Made by a program: the position numbers and the translations under genes. A DNA stretch of 64,000 bases from Paraconexibacter algicola. Its GTDB lineage: Bacteria; Actinomycetota; Thermoleophilia; Solirubrobacterales; Solirubrobacteraceae. This document shows, in pieces, positions 7,467 through 16,093 of the stretch. Location of the stretch: positions 186,001 to 250,000 of the forward strand of contig NZ_PYYB01000003.1 of NCBI RefSeq assembly GCF_003044185.1, written 5' to 3'. The notes under the pieces are model-generated. The model saw only the letters and a list, made by a program, of their open reading frames with translations. It searched no databases and was not told the DNA's origin. How positions within the stretch are numbered: position 1 is the first letter of the stretch; each line of letters starts with the position of its first letter.

Positions 7467-7907
7467 CTATTCGGCGGCGGCGGGGACCGCCCCGTCGGCG
7501 CGCAGCGCGGCCGCCATCGCCTCCGGCAGCGGGGCCGCCCGCCCGGCGGCGTAGTCGTATCCGACCAGCGTTCCCCAGCCGTCCGCGACGAGCCGCCCGT
7601 CGGCCGTGCAGACCATCCGGAAGTCCAGGCGCACGCTCGAGCGGCGCAGCACCGCGGGGCGCACGTCGGTGCGGATCTCCTCGTCGTAGAGGCCCGGCGA
7701 GCGGAAGCGCACGTGGGTCTCGGCGAAGATCACCGGGAAGTCGTGGCCGAGCGTCACGTCGGCCTCGGGGAACAGGCGCGCCATGTACGCGATCCGCGCG
7801 CTCTCGTGGAACTGGTGGACCGCGACGTTGTTGAGGTGCCGGTTCGCGTCGAGGTCGCCGTAGCGGATCCGGTCGACGAACGAGAACGGCCAGGGCTGCT
7901 CGCTCAT
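7467..7907 (-). CDS. Acyl-CoA thioesterase, 4HBT hotdog family
   Basis: The 146-residue protein has a single hotdog domain. The helix-start motif RYGDLDANRHLNNVAVHQFH contains the Asp commonly catalytic in 4-hydroxybenzoyl-CoA thioesterase-like enzymes (the D-x-x-x-H-x-N pattern). The central strands HVRFRSPGLYDEEI and VRLDFRMV follow. The expected activity is hydrolysis of an acyl-CoA to free acid and CoA; chain-length preference cannot be told. TAGGAT lies 7 nt upstream of the ATG, so it is probably leaderless. The next gene upstream on the same strand ends 22 bp before this start. Confidence 0.88.
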   Translation of the reverse strand: MSEQPWPFSFVDRIRYGDLDANRHLNNVAVHQFHESARIAYMARLFPEADVTLGHDFPVIFAETHVRFRSPGLYDEEIRTDVRPAVLRRSSVRLDFRMVCTADGRLVADGWGTLVGYDYAAGRAAPLPEAMAAALRADGAVPAAAE

Positions 7908-7929
7908 CGACCGGATCCTAGGCGGACGC

Positions 7930-8904
7930 TCAGCGCGTGTGCAGCCGGATCTCCGGCCCGACGGCGGGCGCGTAGCGGGAGTCGGCCAGGCCGACGAACA
8001 CCCGGTAGGTGCCGCCCCGCGGCACGGTCACGCGCACGGCGTAGCGGGACGCGTCCTCGCGCAGCGTGCGGGTGATCCCGCCGCCGACCGTGACCCAGCG
8101 GCCCTCGCTGTTGCGCTTCTGCACCGCCATCTGGGCCGGGACCCAGGACGGCGAGACCGTGCCGGCGAAGCGCACGCGGCTGCCGCGCCGCGGCCGGGTC
8201 GTGCTGACCGCCGTCCGCACGACGGGCGAGACCCCGACGATGATCGGCGCCGACACCAGCCGCTTGGGCTCGGTCGCGACGACGCGGAACTGCGCGTTGG
8301 AGGTCAGACCGAGCACCGGGATCGAGAAGCTGCCGTCCGGCTTCGTCACGACCGAGTTGCCGGCGTTCGCGAACCCCGACGTGTACGGGAACGCGTTGAT
8401 CTGCAGCTGGATCCTGCGGTCCCCGCCGCCGGTGCCCGCGAGCTGCCCGGTGAGCGTCGTGGGAGCGCCGATCGTCACCGGGTTGGGCGTCGCGGTCAGC
8501 GACAGGGAGAGCGGCACCTTCTTCGTGCGGAACGAGCGGGTGCCGCCGGACACGACGCCCGACGCGTTGCTGGCGATGACGCGGTAGTAGTAGGTCGTGT
8601 TCGCCTTCAGCCCGGCGATGTCGGCGCGCGCGGTGATCGCCCGGGTGCCGCTGCCCGCGGGGGCGACCGGCGTCGAGGTGCCGAGCTTGCGGGTCGGCCC
8701 GTACTGGAAGTTGTAGGTCGTCGTCGCGCCGTTGGGGTCGACCTTGGCGTTGAGCCGTGCCGAGGCGCTCTCGACGCGGGTCGGCGCAGAGGTCGACACG
8801 GAGGGCTTGGCGGCGAGCGCCGAGGCGGGCGCCGCGACCACGGCGACGGCGGCGGCCGACGCGGCGATCGTCGCGAGCGGGAGAAGCGGGCGGGTCGGAG
8901 TCAT
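7930..8904 (-). CDS. Secreted protein with fibronectin type III-like domain
   Basis: The 324-residue protein has an N-terminal signal peptide (basic start, then ATIAASAAAVAVVAAPASALA with a likely cleavage after ALA). Residues about 35-130 form a fibronectin III-like domain with ANTTYYYRVIASNASG, the typical 'TxYxYRVxAxN' strand. The remainder contains two or three beta-sandwich segments of the sort that start with SLTATPNPVTIGAPTTLTG and STTRPRRGSRVRFAGTV. It is exported, and presumably acts at the cell surface or is released; no catalytic motif is seen. Two TGAG boxes 11 bp apart lie upstream of its start, shared with other secreted-protein genes here. Confidence 0.8.
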   Translation of the reverse strand: MTPTRPLLPLATIAASAAAVAVVAAPASALAAKPSVSTSAPTRVESASARLNAKVDPNGATTTYNFQYGPTRKLGTSTPVAPAGSGTRAITARADIAGLKANTTYYYRVIASNASGVVSGGTRSFRTKKVPLSLSLTATPNPVTIGAPTTLTGQLAGTGGGDRRIQLQINAFPYTSGFANAGNSVVTKPDGSFSIPVLGLTSNAQFRVVATEPKRLVSAPIIVGVSPVVRTAVSTTRPRRGSRVRFAGTVSPSWVPAQMAVQKRNSEGRWVTVGGGITRTLREDASRYAVRVTVPRGGTYRVFVGLADSRYAPAVGPEIRLHTR

Positions 8905-8945
8905 CCCGCCAGTCTCTCCGCCCGGGCGCGTGTCCAGTCCTCCCT

Positions 8946-8970
8946 CTCACGGAACGCTCACGGATAGGCT
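8946..8970 (+). promoter_or_regulatory. Two CTCAC boxes 11 bp apart next to a TAGGCT -10 element
   Basis: CTCAC occurs at 8946-8950 and 8957-8961, followed by TAGGCT at 8965-8970, 6 nt before the ATG of the esterase gene. The site lies between divergent genes, so the boxes may act on either the esterase or the secreted Fn3 protein. Direct repeats with 11-bp period are the usual target form of OmpR/PhoB-type regulators. Confidence 0.5.
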
Positions 8971-8976
8971 GCGCCC

Positions 8977-9888
8977 ATGCCCGGTCTCCCGCCCGACGTC
9001 GTCCGCGCCTCGCTCCGCCCGCTCGCCCGCTGGCTGCTGTCGCCGCGGATCAGCTGGGAGACCTCCCGCAAGCGGCTCGAGCTCGCGACGCTCGTGCCGC
9101 CGCCGCCGCGCGGGACGCGCATCGTCCCCGGCAGCTGGGGCGGCGTGCCCGGCTTCGACGCCCGTCCGGCGGGCGCCGACGACCGGCGCGTGCTGCTGTA
9201 CCTCCACGGTGGCGGCTACTGCACCGGCACCGCGAAGGCGTACCGCGGCTACGCCGCACGGATCGCCGCGGCGGCCGGGGCGCGCACCGTCGTGCTCGAG
9301 TACCGGATGGCCGACGAGCACCGCTTCCCCGCCGCGGTCGACGACGCGCTCGCCGCCTACCGGGCGCTGCTGGACGAGGGCGTCGACCCCACGAAGCTCG
9401 TGGTCGCGGGCGACTCGGCAGGCGGCGGGCTGTCGCTCGCGCTCGCGCAGCGGATCCGCACCGACGGGCTGCCGCAGCCCGCCGCGCTCGGGCTCATCTG
9501 CCCGTGGCTCGACCTCACGCCCGAGGCGACCGGCGGGCGACCGGACGCGCCGCGCGAGCCGCTGCTCAGCCGCTCGCGCATCGGCCGCTTCGCCGCCAGC
9601 TACCTCGGGGACGCCGACCCGCGCGACCCGCTCGCGTCCCCGATGTTCGCCGACCTCGACGGGCTGCCGCCGTTCGTCGTGCAGGTGGCGGGCGACGACT
9701 TCCTCGCCCCCGACGGCCGCGCGATCGCGCAGCGCGGCCGCGACGCGGGCCTCGCGGTCGACGAGCGCGAGTTCGCCGGCCTGTGGCACGACTTCCACCT
9801 GATCTCGCCGCTGCTCGCGGGCGAGGGCGCGCAGGCCCTGCCCGCGATGGGCGCCGCGCTGCGCCGCCACATGGACGCCGCCCGATGA
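8977..9888 (+). CDS. Alpha/beta hydrolase (HSL-type esterase)
   Basis: The 303-residue protein has the hormone-sensitive-lipase family signature: oxyanion motif LYLHGGGYCTG (HGGG), nucleophile motif VVAGDSAGGGLSLALA (GDSAGG), an Asp in the VQVAGDDFLAPDG segment and a terminal His in LWHDFHLIS, giving a complete Ser-Asp-His triad. No signal peptide is obvious, so it is probably cytoplasmic. HSL-type enzymes hydrolyse short to medium acyl esters or acyl-steroid type substrates; the natural substrate is unknown. A TAGGCT hexamer lies 6 nt before ATG with no Shine-Dalgarno. The stop overlaps the start of the VOC gene (ATGA), so the two are coupled. Confidence 0.9.
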   Translation: MPGLPPDVVRASLRPLARWLLSPRISWETSRKRLELATLVPPPPRGTRIVPGSWGGVPGFDARPAGADDRRVLLYLHGGGYCTGTAKAYRGYAARIAAAAGARTVVLEYRMADEHRFPAAVDDALAAYRALLDEGVDPTKLVVAGDSAGGGLSLALAQRIRTDGLPQPAALGLICPWLDLTPEATGGRPDAPREPLLSRSRIGRFAASYLGDADPRDPLASPMFADLDGLPPFVVQVAGDDFLAPDGRAIAQRGRDAGLAVDEREFAGLWHDFHLISPLLAGEGAQALPAMGAALRRHMDAAR

Positions 9889-10271
9889 GCGCCCTCGTGC
9901 GGCGACTGGACTTCCTCGGCGTCCCCTCCCAGGACGTCGACCGCTCGCGCGCCTTCTACCGCGACGTGCTCGGCCTGCGCCCCGACCCGACCGCCGCCTA
10001 CGAGCAGTGGGCGGGCGACACGTGCTTCGCGATCTGGGAGCCCGAGGCGCAGGGCATGCCGTTCGTCGCGCAGCAGGGCAACCCGTGGCCGCTGGGTGTC
10101 GACGACGTCGCCGCGACCCGCGCGCAGCTCGAGGCGGCCGGGGTCGTCTTCTTCGGCGACACGATCGACACGGGCGTCTGCCACATGGCGTTCTTCGCCG
10201 ACCCCGACGGCAACCAGCTCATGCTCCACCACCGCTACGCCCCGCCCGCCGGCGGCGACCCGGCGGCCTGA
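9885..10271 (+). CDS. VOC family (glyoxalase/bleomycin resistance-like) protein
   Basis: The 128-residue protein has one VOC domain with two beta-alpha-beta-beta-beta modules: the first starts RRLDFLGVPSQDVDRSRAFY followed by DVLGL, the second carries FFADPDGNQLMLHHRY. The Glu/His metal-ligand positions (His absent in the first strand, Glu replaced near NQLMLHH) are not clearly complete, so it may bind a ligand rather than catalyse. The ATG overlaps the esterase stop by 4 bp, so it is made with that enzyme. Within this short operon it could be a resistance, isomerase or dioxygenase-like protein. Confidence 0.85.
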   Translation: MSALVRRLDFLGVPSQDVDRSRAFYRDVLGLRPDPTAAYEQWAGDTCFAIWEPEAQGMPFVAQQGNPWPLGVDDVAATRAQLEAAGVVFFGDTIDTGVCHMAFFADPDGNQLMLHHRYAPPAGGDPAA

Positions 10272-10277
10272 GCGCGC

Positions 10278-11585
10278 TCAGCGGCGCAGCGTGACGCGGC
10301 GGGCGCGCTCGACCCGCGCGCCCTCGACGCGGGTGAGCGCGGCGACCGCGACCGGCCCGCGCCCCAGGCGCCGCCGCACGTCGCGCGCGACCGCGATCCG
10401 CGTGGTCGTCGCCGCCACGCCGTAGGGGAAGTGCAGCGGCGCGGTCGCGACGCGCCGGCCACCGCGGGTGCGCAGCCGCAGCGTGCCGCGACACGCCACG
10501 TCCAGCGTCGTCGCCGTGCGCGCCAGCCGGACCGTGGCGCGGCCCGCGCGGTCCACGCGCGAGATCGCCGCCACCTCCGGGAAGCAGGCCTGCGCGGCGC
10601 GCGCCGCGCCGCCGCCGCAGTGGTTCGGGTTGCCGGCGGGGCGCGGGACGCCGCGCCGGCAGAGGACCGCCTCCAGCGCGCGCGGCCGCGCGGGCATCAG
10701 GCCGTCGACCCCGAGGTCGAGCATCGCCTCGTAGACGCGCTCGGACTCCTCCTGCCCGCTGAACCAGACGTGCACCGCATGGCCCGCCCGGTGCGCGCGG
10801 GACACGAAGTCCGCGGTGACGATCGGCACCCCGTTGAGCTTCGGCGGGACCTGCAGCGCGACGGTGCCCGCCGGCGCCAGGCCGGTCCCCAGGAACGTCG
10901 CCGCCCCGAGGATCCCGGGCGCGGTCCCGATCTCGGGCAGCTGGGCGTGGAAGCGGTCGACCGCGTCCTGGTTGAACGAGACGACGACCAGCGGCCCGGC
11001 GGGCACGCGGCGCAGCAGCGCGACGAGCAGGTCGGCGTTGCGCAGGAACGAGTCGCGGTCGGCGTCGGAGCGGCCCTTGATCTCGATGTTCACCGGCACG
11101 TCCGGGAACGCGCGCAGGACCTCCTCGAGCGTCGGGATGCGGAAGTCGTCGGGCGTGTACCCCAGGGGGGCGGACCGCTGCCCGGTCCGCACGCCGCGCA
11201 GCGGGTACGCGTCGGCGGGCAGGCCCCGCACGGTGCCGCGACCGGGGACGAAGTGGAACGCCGCGTCGAGGCGCTGCACCTCCTCCACCGAGAGGTCGTA
11301 GACGGAGCGGTCCAGGCCCGTCGTGCGCTCGACGCTCTGGTCGTGCAGCACCATCAGCGTGCCGTCCTTCGCCGGCTGCACGTCGAGCTCGAGCATGTCG
11401 GCGCCGAGCGCCAGCGACTCGCGCAGCGCGTACATCGTGCCCGACGGGTGCTCGGCCTCCCCGCCCTGGTGGGTCATGTTCAGGACCCGTCGCTCGGTCC
11501 ACGGCACGTCGGCCGCCCCGGCGGCGACGGGCGCTCCCGCGAGCACGATCAGGACCGTCGGGAGCAGGACGCGCAGGAGCCGCAC
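10278..11585 (-). CDS. Secreted glycerophosphodiester phosphodiesterase
   Basis: The preferred start is the GTG at 11585, giving a 435-residue preprotein with signal peptide (VRLLRVLLPTVLIVLAG then APVAAGA). The GDPD domain covers about residues 35-330: the first motif is NMTHQGGEAEHPSGT (with Gly-Glu in place of the usual R-G), followed by ELDVQPAKDGTLMVLHDQS with the metal-binding Glu/Asp and the catalytic His-Asp. NIEIKGRS supplies the later conserved Glu and Lys. A C-terminal beta-rich tail of about 90 residues rich in Arg follows. GDPDs hydrolyse glycerophosphodiesters to glycerol-3-phosphate and an alcohol. Only 24 bp separate this start from the divergent SDR gene. Confidence 0.85.
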   Translation of the reverse strand: MRLLRVLLPTVLIVLAGAPVAAGAADVPWTERRVLNMTHQGGEAEHPSGTMYALRESLALGADMLELDVQPAKDGTLMVLHDQSVERTTGLDRSVYDLSVEEVQRLDAAFHFVPGRGTVRGLPADAYPLRGVRTGQRSAPLGYTPDDFRIPTLEEVLRAFPDVPVNIEIKGRSDADRDSFLRNADLLVALLRRVPAGPLVVVSFNQDAVDRFHAQLPEIGTAPGILGAATFLGTGLAPAGTVALQVPPKLNGVPIVTADFVSRAHRAGHAVHVWFSGQEESERVYEAMLDLGVDGLMPARPRALEAVLCRRGVPRPAGNPNHCGGGAARAAQACFPEVAAISRVDRAGRATVRLARTATTLDVACRGTLRLRTRGGRRVATAPLHFPYGVAATTTRIAVARDVRRRLGRGPVAVAALTRVEGARVERARRVTLRR

Positions 11586-11609
11586 GGGCGCCAGTGTACG
11601 GTCCCCGGC

Positions 11610-12410
11610 ATGTCGCTTCCGAAGCCCGCCGCCAGCGATGCGGCCCTCGTCACCGGCGCCTCCTCCGGGATCGGCGTGGACATCGCCCGCGAGCTCGCGC
11701 AGCGCGGGCACGCGCTCGTGCTCGTCGCCCGCCGTGAGGACCGCCTCGCCGCGGTCGCCCAGGAGCTGCGCGACGCCCACGGCGTCCGCGTCGAGGTGCT
11801 CGCCTGCGACCTCGCCGACCCGGCGGCGCGCGACGCGCTGCCCGACCGCGTCGCGGCGCTCGGCCTCGAGGTCTCGATCCTCGTCAACAACGCCGGCTAC
11901 GGGACCGTCGGCGAGATCGGCACCGTCGACGCCGCGAAGGAGACCGGCCAGGTCCGGCTGAACTGCGAGGCGGTCGTGGCGCTGAGCACCGCGTACGTGC
12001 CGGCGATGGTCGCACGCGGCGAGGGCGCGATCCTCGTCGTCGCGTCCTCGGCGGGCTTCCAGCCGATCCCCGGCCAGGCGACCTACGCGGCGACCAAGGC
12101 GTTCGCCCTCTCGTTCTCGGAGGGGCTGCACACCGAGCTGAAGGACAAGGGCGTCGCGGTCACCGCGCTGTGCCCCGGCCCGGTCGAGACGGAGTTCGCG
12201 GCCGTCGCCGGTGCCGAGGAGCTGTTCGCCAACGCGCCGTCGTTCGCGATGGTGTCCGCCGCCGAGGTGGCACGGCAGGCGGTCGCGGGCCTGGAGTCCA
12301 ACCGGCGCGTCGTCGTGCCGGGCGCCGCGATCAAGGCGGTGACGCTCGGCGGCCGCTACACGCCGCGCGCGGTGCTGCTGCCGCTGATGAAGCGCTTCTA
12401 CCCGGTCTGA
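11610..12410 (+). CDS. Short-chain dehydrogenase/reductase
   Basis: The 266-residue classical-type SDR has the cofactor motif TGASSGIG at about residues 15-22, LVNNAGYG (NNAG), the Ser in VVASSAGF and YAATK with the catalytic Tyr-x-x-x-Lys. An Arg after the first strand (VARREDRL) points to NADP(H) preference. The C-terminus contains CPGPVETEF, conserved in this group, and an extended tail ending LMKRFYPV resembling SDR types acting on lipid or steroid-like alcohols. The substrate is unknown. TACGGT lies 7 nt upstream of the ATG, so the mRNA is probably leaderless. It is convergent with the hydrolase gene 7 bp beyond its stop. Confidence 0.9.
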   Translation: MSLPKPAASDAALVTGASSGIGVDIARELAQRGHALVLVARREDRLAAVAQELRDAHGVRVEVLACDLADPAARDALPDRVAALGLEVSILVNNAGYGTVGEIGTVDAAKETGQVRLNCEAVVALSTAYVPAMVARGEGAILVVASSAGFQPIPGQATYAATKAFALSFSEGLHTELKDKGVAVTALCPGPVETEFAAVAGAEELFANAPSFAMVSAAEVARQAVAGLESNRRVVVPGAAIKAVTLGGRYTPRAVLLPLMKRFYPV

Positions 12411-12416
12411 GCCCGG

Positions 12417-13193
12417 TCACGCCGCGAGGTGGGCGACCACGCGGTCGTTCACCTCGCCGCCGTGCGTGAGCGGCCCCATGTGGCCGGCGTCGTCGATGGT
12501 GTGCAGCCGGGCGTCCGCGAGGCCCGCCGCCAGGACCGCGGCGACGCGGCGGGCGGCCAGCGGCGACCGGCCGCCGCTCAGCAGCAGCGTCGGCTGCCCC
12601 ACCGCCTCGAGCGCCGCGACCGTCGTGCGGTCGTCGACCACCGCGGCGATCCCGCCGACGAGCGTGCGACCCGCGTGCAGGAACGAGGCGCGCCCCGCGT
12701 CGCCGAGCGCGTCCCAGGCGCCCGGGCCGCTCCAGAAGTCCACGAAGACCCGCAGCCACGGCTCCAGGTCGTCCGGGTCGGGGTCGCGGAAGATGGAGTC
12801 CTCGGCGACGACCGCGAGGCTCGCGAGGCCCTCCTCGTCGGGCGGGTCGCGCAGCACGCCGAACGCGACCGGCTCGAACAGCGCGAGGCGGCGCACGGTG
12901 TCGGGGCGGCGCCGGACGAGGTGCAGGGCCACCAGCCCGCCGTAGGAGTGCCCGACGAGGTCGACCGCGGGGACGCCCGCCTCGGCGCGCAGTCCGTCGA
13001 CGAGGTCCTCCAGGCGGCGCAGCTCGACCTCGAGGTCGAACGGGCCGTCACCGAGCAGGTCGGGGGCGTCCCCGTGGCCGAGCAGGTCCGGGGCGTGCAC
13101 GACGCGCCCGTCCTGCTGCAGCGCGGCGGCGAGCCGCCCGAACTGCCGGGACGACATGCCGCCGCTGTGCAGCAGCAGGACCGGGACGCTCAT
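12417..13193 (-). CDS. Alpha/beta-fold hydrolase
   Basis: The 258-residue protein has the alpha/beta hydrolase fold: LLLHSGGMSSRQF (oxyanion region), a nucleophile elbow LVGHSYGGLVALHLV (G-H-S-Y-G), an acidic residue near the TLLLSGGRSPLA strand and DDAGHMGPLTH carrying the catalytic His. There is no signal peptide. Its ATG overlaps the stop of the molybdopterin oxidoreductase gene (ATGA), so it is translationally coupled to that enzyme and may act on a product or an ester of its substrate. Beyond that the function cannot be assigned. Confidence 0.85.
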   Translation of the reverse strand: MSVPVLLLHSGGMSSRQFGRLAAALQQDGRVVHAPDLLGHGDAPDLLGDGPFDLEVELRRLEDLVDGLRAEAGVPAVDLVGHSYGGLVALHLVRRRPDTVRRLALFEPVAFGVLRDPPDEEGLASLAVVAEDSIFRDPDPDDLEPWLRVFVDFWSGPGAWDALGDAGRASFLHAGRTLVGGIAAVVDDRTTVAALEAVGQPTLLLSGGRSPLAARRVAAVLAAGLADARLHTIDDAGHMGPLTHGGEVNDRVVAHLAA

Positions 13194-15415
13194 CGACCGC
13201 CCGCGGCGAGCGCGGCGTCGTCCGCGGCGGCCGCCGCGTCGACCGGGACGGCCTCCACGCGGACGGCGACCGAGTTGTAGGCGGCGTTGCCGGTCAGCCG
13301 GTCCAGGACCGTCGGGTCGGTGATGTCGTTGACGCTCACGCCGGGCTTGGCGGCCGCGTGCGTCCAGCCGACGCCCTCGCGGCCGTGGCCGAAGCCGTGC
13401 GGGATCGACACGACGCCGGGCCGCAGCTCGTCGCTGACCTGCACCGGCAGGTCGATCGCGCCGACCCGGGAGCTGACGCGCACGAGCGCCCCGTCGGACA
13501 GGCCGCGGGCCTGCGCGTCGTCGGGGTGCAGCAGCGCCACGCAGCGGTCGGCGCCCTTCATCAGCCGGCGGCTGTTGTGCAGCCACGAGTTGTTGCTGCG
13601 CAGCGAGCGGCGGCCGATCAGCGTCAGGTCGAAGCCGTCGGCGGTCGCCTCCCCCTGCTCGCGCGCCTGCGCGTCGAGCCGCCGCGCCTCCTCGACGAAC
13701 AGCTCGGGCGCGAGCTGCACGCGGCGACCGGGCGTGGTGAGCATGCCGGGCAGGCGCGGCTCGAGCGGCCCGAGGTCGATGCCGTGCTCGGCGGCGCGCA
13801 CGCGCGCGACCGTCAGGCCCTTCAGCGGGCCGCGCCGCAGCACGCCGTAGGGCCCCATCGCCAGCGCCAGGTCGAGGATCCGCGCGGGGCTGTCGAGCTT
13901 CAGCAGCGTCGCGGCGTGCACCGCGCCGGCGACGCCGCGGCGGCGCAGCCCGGTGCCGAGCCGGCGCGACAGGCCGTTGATGATCTGCCAGTCCTCGCGG
14001 CCACCGGGCCGCTTCGGCACGGCCGCCGGGCTGAAGCGCACGTGGTTGCGGACCGACACCGCCGGCATCACGAAGTCGAGGTCGTCGCGCTCCAGGGCGC
14101 TGACCGGCGGCAGGATGATGTCCGCGTGGCGGGTCGTCTCGGTGACGTACTGGTCGATCGCCACCATGAAGTCGAGCTGCGGCAGCGCCGCGTCGAGCGC
14201 CGCACCGCCCGGGGCGGAGAGCACCGGGTTGCCCGCGTAGACCACGAGGCCGCGGACCTGGCCGTCGCCCGGGGTCGTGATCTCGTCGGCCAGGCCGGCG
14301 ATCGGGAACTCGCCGTTCATGTTCGGCAGGCCGCTCACGCGCGCGGTGCGCGTGCGGTGCAGGCGGAACCCGGTCTTCCCGACGAGCTGCAGCAGCGGCG
14401 TCGGGTCCACCGGCGGCGTCGTGAACATCGCGCCGCCCGGCCGGTCGAGGTTGCCGGTCAGCGTGTTCAGCGCGGTGATCAGCCAGTGGGTGACGGTGCC
14501 GGTCTGCGTCTGGCAGACGCCTACGCGCCCGTACGCGACCGCGCTCGGGGCCGCCGCGAAGCCGCGGGCCAGGCGCACGATCGTGTCGGCGTCGACGCCG
14601 CTGTGCTCGGCGGCGCGCTGCGGCGTCCACGCGGCGGTGAGCGCGCGCAGCTCCTCCACCCCGTCGACGTGCTCGGCGAGCCGCCCGACCGCGACGAGGC
14701 CCTCGGCGAAGAGGACGCCGATCACGCCGAGCAGCAGGTACGGGTCGCCGCCGGGGCGCACGGCGACGTGCTCGTCGGCCAGCCGCGCCGTCTCGGTGCG
14801 ACGCGGGTCGACGACGATCACGGTGCCGCCGCGGGCCTTCACGGCGCGCAGGCGGTCGCGCACGCCGGGCGCGGACATGACGGAGCCGTTGGAGACGGCC
14901 GGGTTGGCGCCGAGGACGAGCAGGTGGTCGGTGCGCTCGAGGTCCGGGATCGGGAACACGAGCGGCGTGCCGAGCATCTCCGCGGAGGTGAGGTGCTGGG
15001 GCAGCTGGTCGGTCGAGGTCGCCGAGTAGTTGTTGCGCGTGCCGAGCACCAGCCGCAGGGTCAGGAACGCGAGGACCGACCAGCTGTGCGCGCCCGGGTT
15101 GCCGAGGTAGTTGGCGATCGCGTCGGCGCCGTGCTGCTCGCGCACGCGGCGCAGGCCCGCCGCAGCGGCGTCGAGCGCCTCGTCCCAGCCCAGCGGCTCC
15201 CAGCCGCCGTCGGCGGTCTTGCGCAGCGGCGTGGTGACCCGGTCGGGGTCCTCGTAGAGGTCCGTGAGCGCCGCCGCCTTCGGGCAGATGTAGCCGCGGG
15301 AGAAGTGGTCCTCGGGATCGCCGGTGATCCGCAGGACCTTCGTGCCCTGCACCTCGACGGCGATGCCGCAGTGGGCCTCGCAGAGGTTGCACTGCCGATG
15401 GACGGTGGTGGGCAC
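13190..15415 (-). CDS. Molybdopterin oxidoreductase (DMSO reductase/formate dehydrogenase superfamily)
   Basis: The 741-residue protein starts at GTG 15415, with AGGGAGG about 6 nt upstream. The N-terminal [4Fe-4S] motif is CNLCEAHC with a fourth Cys in GYICPKA. The Molybdopterin core (about residues 50-560) includes DWQIINGLSRRLG, and the C-terminal Molydop_binding domain contains RRSLRSNNSWLHNS. There is no twin-arginine signal, so the enzyme is cytoplasmic. Where formate dehydrogenases or NapA carry Cys or Sec, the sequence reads NNYSATSTDQLPQH, with no Cys and no in-frame UGA, so the Mo ligand may be Ser, Asp or absent. No electron-transfer subunit gene is adjacent. Substrate unknown. Confidence 0.9.
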   Translation of the reverse strand: MPTTVHRQCNLCEAHCGIAVEVQGTKVLRITGDPEDHFSRGYICPKAAALTDLYEDPDRVTTPLRKTADGGWEPLGWDEALDAAAAGLRRVREQHGADAIANYLGNPGAHSWSVLAFLTLRLVLGTRNNYSATSTDQLPQHLTSAEMLGTPLVFPIPDLERTDHLLVLGANPAVSNGSVMSAPGVRDRLRAVKARGGTVIVVDPRRTETARLADEHVAVRPGGDPYLLLGVIGVLFAEGLVAVGRLAEHVDGVEELRALTAAWTPQRAAEHSGVDADTIVRLARGFAAAPSAVAYGRVGVCQTQTGTVTHWLITALNTLTGNLDRPGGAMFTTPPVDPTPLLQLVGKTGFRLHRTRTARVSGLPNMNGEFPIAGLADEITTPGDGQVRGLVVYAGNPVLSAPGGAALDAALPQLDFMVAIDQYVTETTRHADIILPPVSALERDDLDFVMPAVSVRNHVRFSPAAVPKRPGGREDWQIINGLSRRLGTGLRRRGVAGAVHAATLLKLDSPARILDLALAMGPYGVLRRGPLKGLTVARVRAAEHGIDLGPLEPRLPGMLTTPGRRVQLAPELFVEEARRLDAQAREQGEATADGFDLTLIGRRSLRSNNSWLHNSRRLMKGADRCVALLHPDDAQARGLSDGALVRVSSRVGAIDLPVQVSDELRPGVVSIPHGFGHGREGVGWTHAAAKPGVSVNDITDPTVLDRLTGNAAYNSVAVRVEAVPVDAAAAADDAALAAGGR

Positions 15416-15505
15416 GACGGACCTCCCTGGTGTACGACGGGACACACCGGAGTGTCGCGGAGCGGCACCGCGAGCGCCAGTCCGAGGGTCGTAGGCTGTG
15501 CGGTG

Positions 15506-16084
15506 ATGAACAGCCGCAACCCGCGCATGCGCCCCCGTCCGGTCAGCGACGCCCAGCACGGCCTCCTCGTCAGCCTGCACGGCGACGCCGACGTCTCCGG
15601 CGTCCAGCCGCTGATCATGGAGTTCTACGAGCGGGCGGTCGCCGGGGAGCCGGTGACGCCGCGGGAGGTGCAGCGGATCATCGACGCGTTCAAGGAGCAC
15701 CGCCGCCCCGACACCGAGCTGCCGCTCACGCCCAAGCAGCTGTGGTGGATCGAGAAGCGCTCCGGTGAGGAGGCCGCCGAGGCGGCCGAGCAGCTGACGC
15801 GCGACCACTTCCCCCGGCTGGTGCTCGAGGCGCTCGCCGCCGAGTACGGGACCGCGGACGTCGACGAGATCCTCGAGCTGCCGCTGGAGCAGGTGAAGGC
15901 GTGGTCGCTGCACCTCGTCGGCGGGGCGAGCCTCCTGTTCGGCGGCTCGCAGCGCGACCGGCAGACGACGCTGATCAAGGCCGCCGCCACCGCCCACGAC
16001 CTCGCCGCGCCGATGAAGCGGCTGCACAAGGACGTGGCGGGTGCCGCGGCGCGCAACGCGCCGCCCGCCGACGACGAGGCCTGA
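15506..16084 (+). CDS. Conserved-looking hypothetical protein, helical (192 aa)
   Basis: The ATG at 15506 is preceded by TAGGCT (15492-15497) 8 nt upstream; an in-frame GTG directly before it is an alternative start. The soluble protein is rich in charged helices: MEFYERAVAGEPVTPREVQR, then PLTPKQLWWIEKRSG and two Ala/Glu-rich helices ending with KRLHKDVAGAAARN. The middle part VDEILELPLEQVKAWSLHLVGG is amphipathic. I recognise no family, catalytic motif or membrane segment. It is divergent from the molybdopterin oxidoreductase gene, with 90 bp between the starts, and might share its control region. Confidence 0.75.
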   Translation: MNSRNPRMRPRPVSDAQHGLLVSLHGDADVSGVQPLIMEFYERAVAGEPVTPREVQRIIDAFKEHRRPDTELPLTPKQLWWIEKRSGEEAAEAAEQLTRDHFPRLVLEALAAEYGTADVDEILELPLEQVKAWSLHLVGGASLLFGGSQRDRQTTLIKAAATAHDLAAPMKRLHKDVAGAAARNAPPADDEA

Positions 16085-16093
16085 GCGCGGCGG

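Noticed and set aside
13190-15415. Selenocysteine-containing formate dehydrogenase
   Set aside because: No in-frame UGA at the ligand position and no SECIS-like hairpin recognised; the ligand segment contains neither Cys nor Sec.
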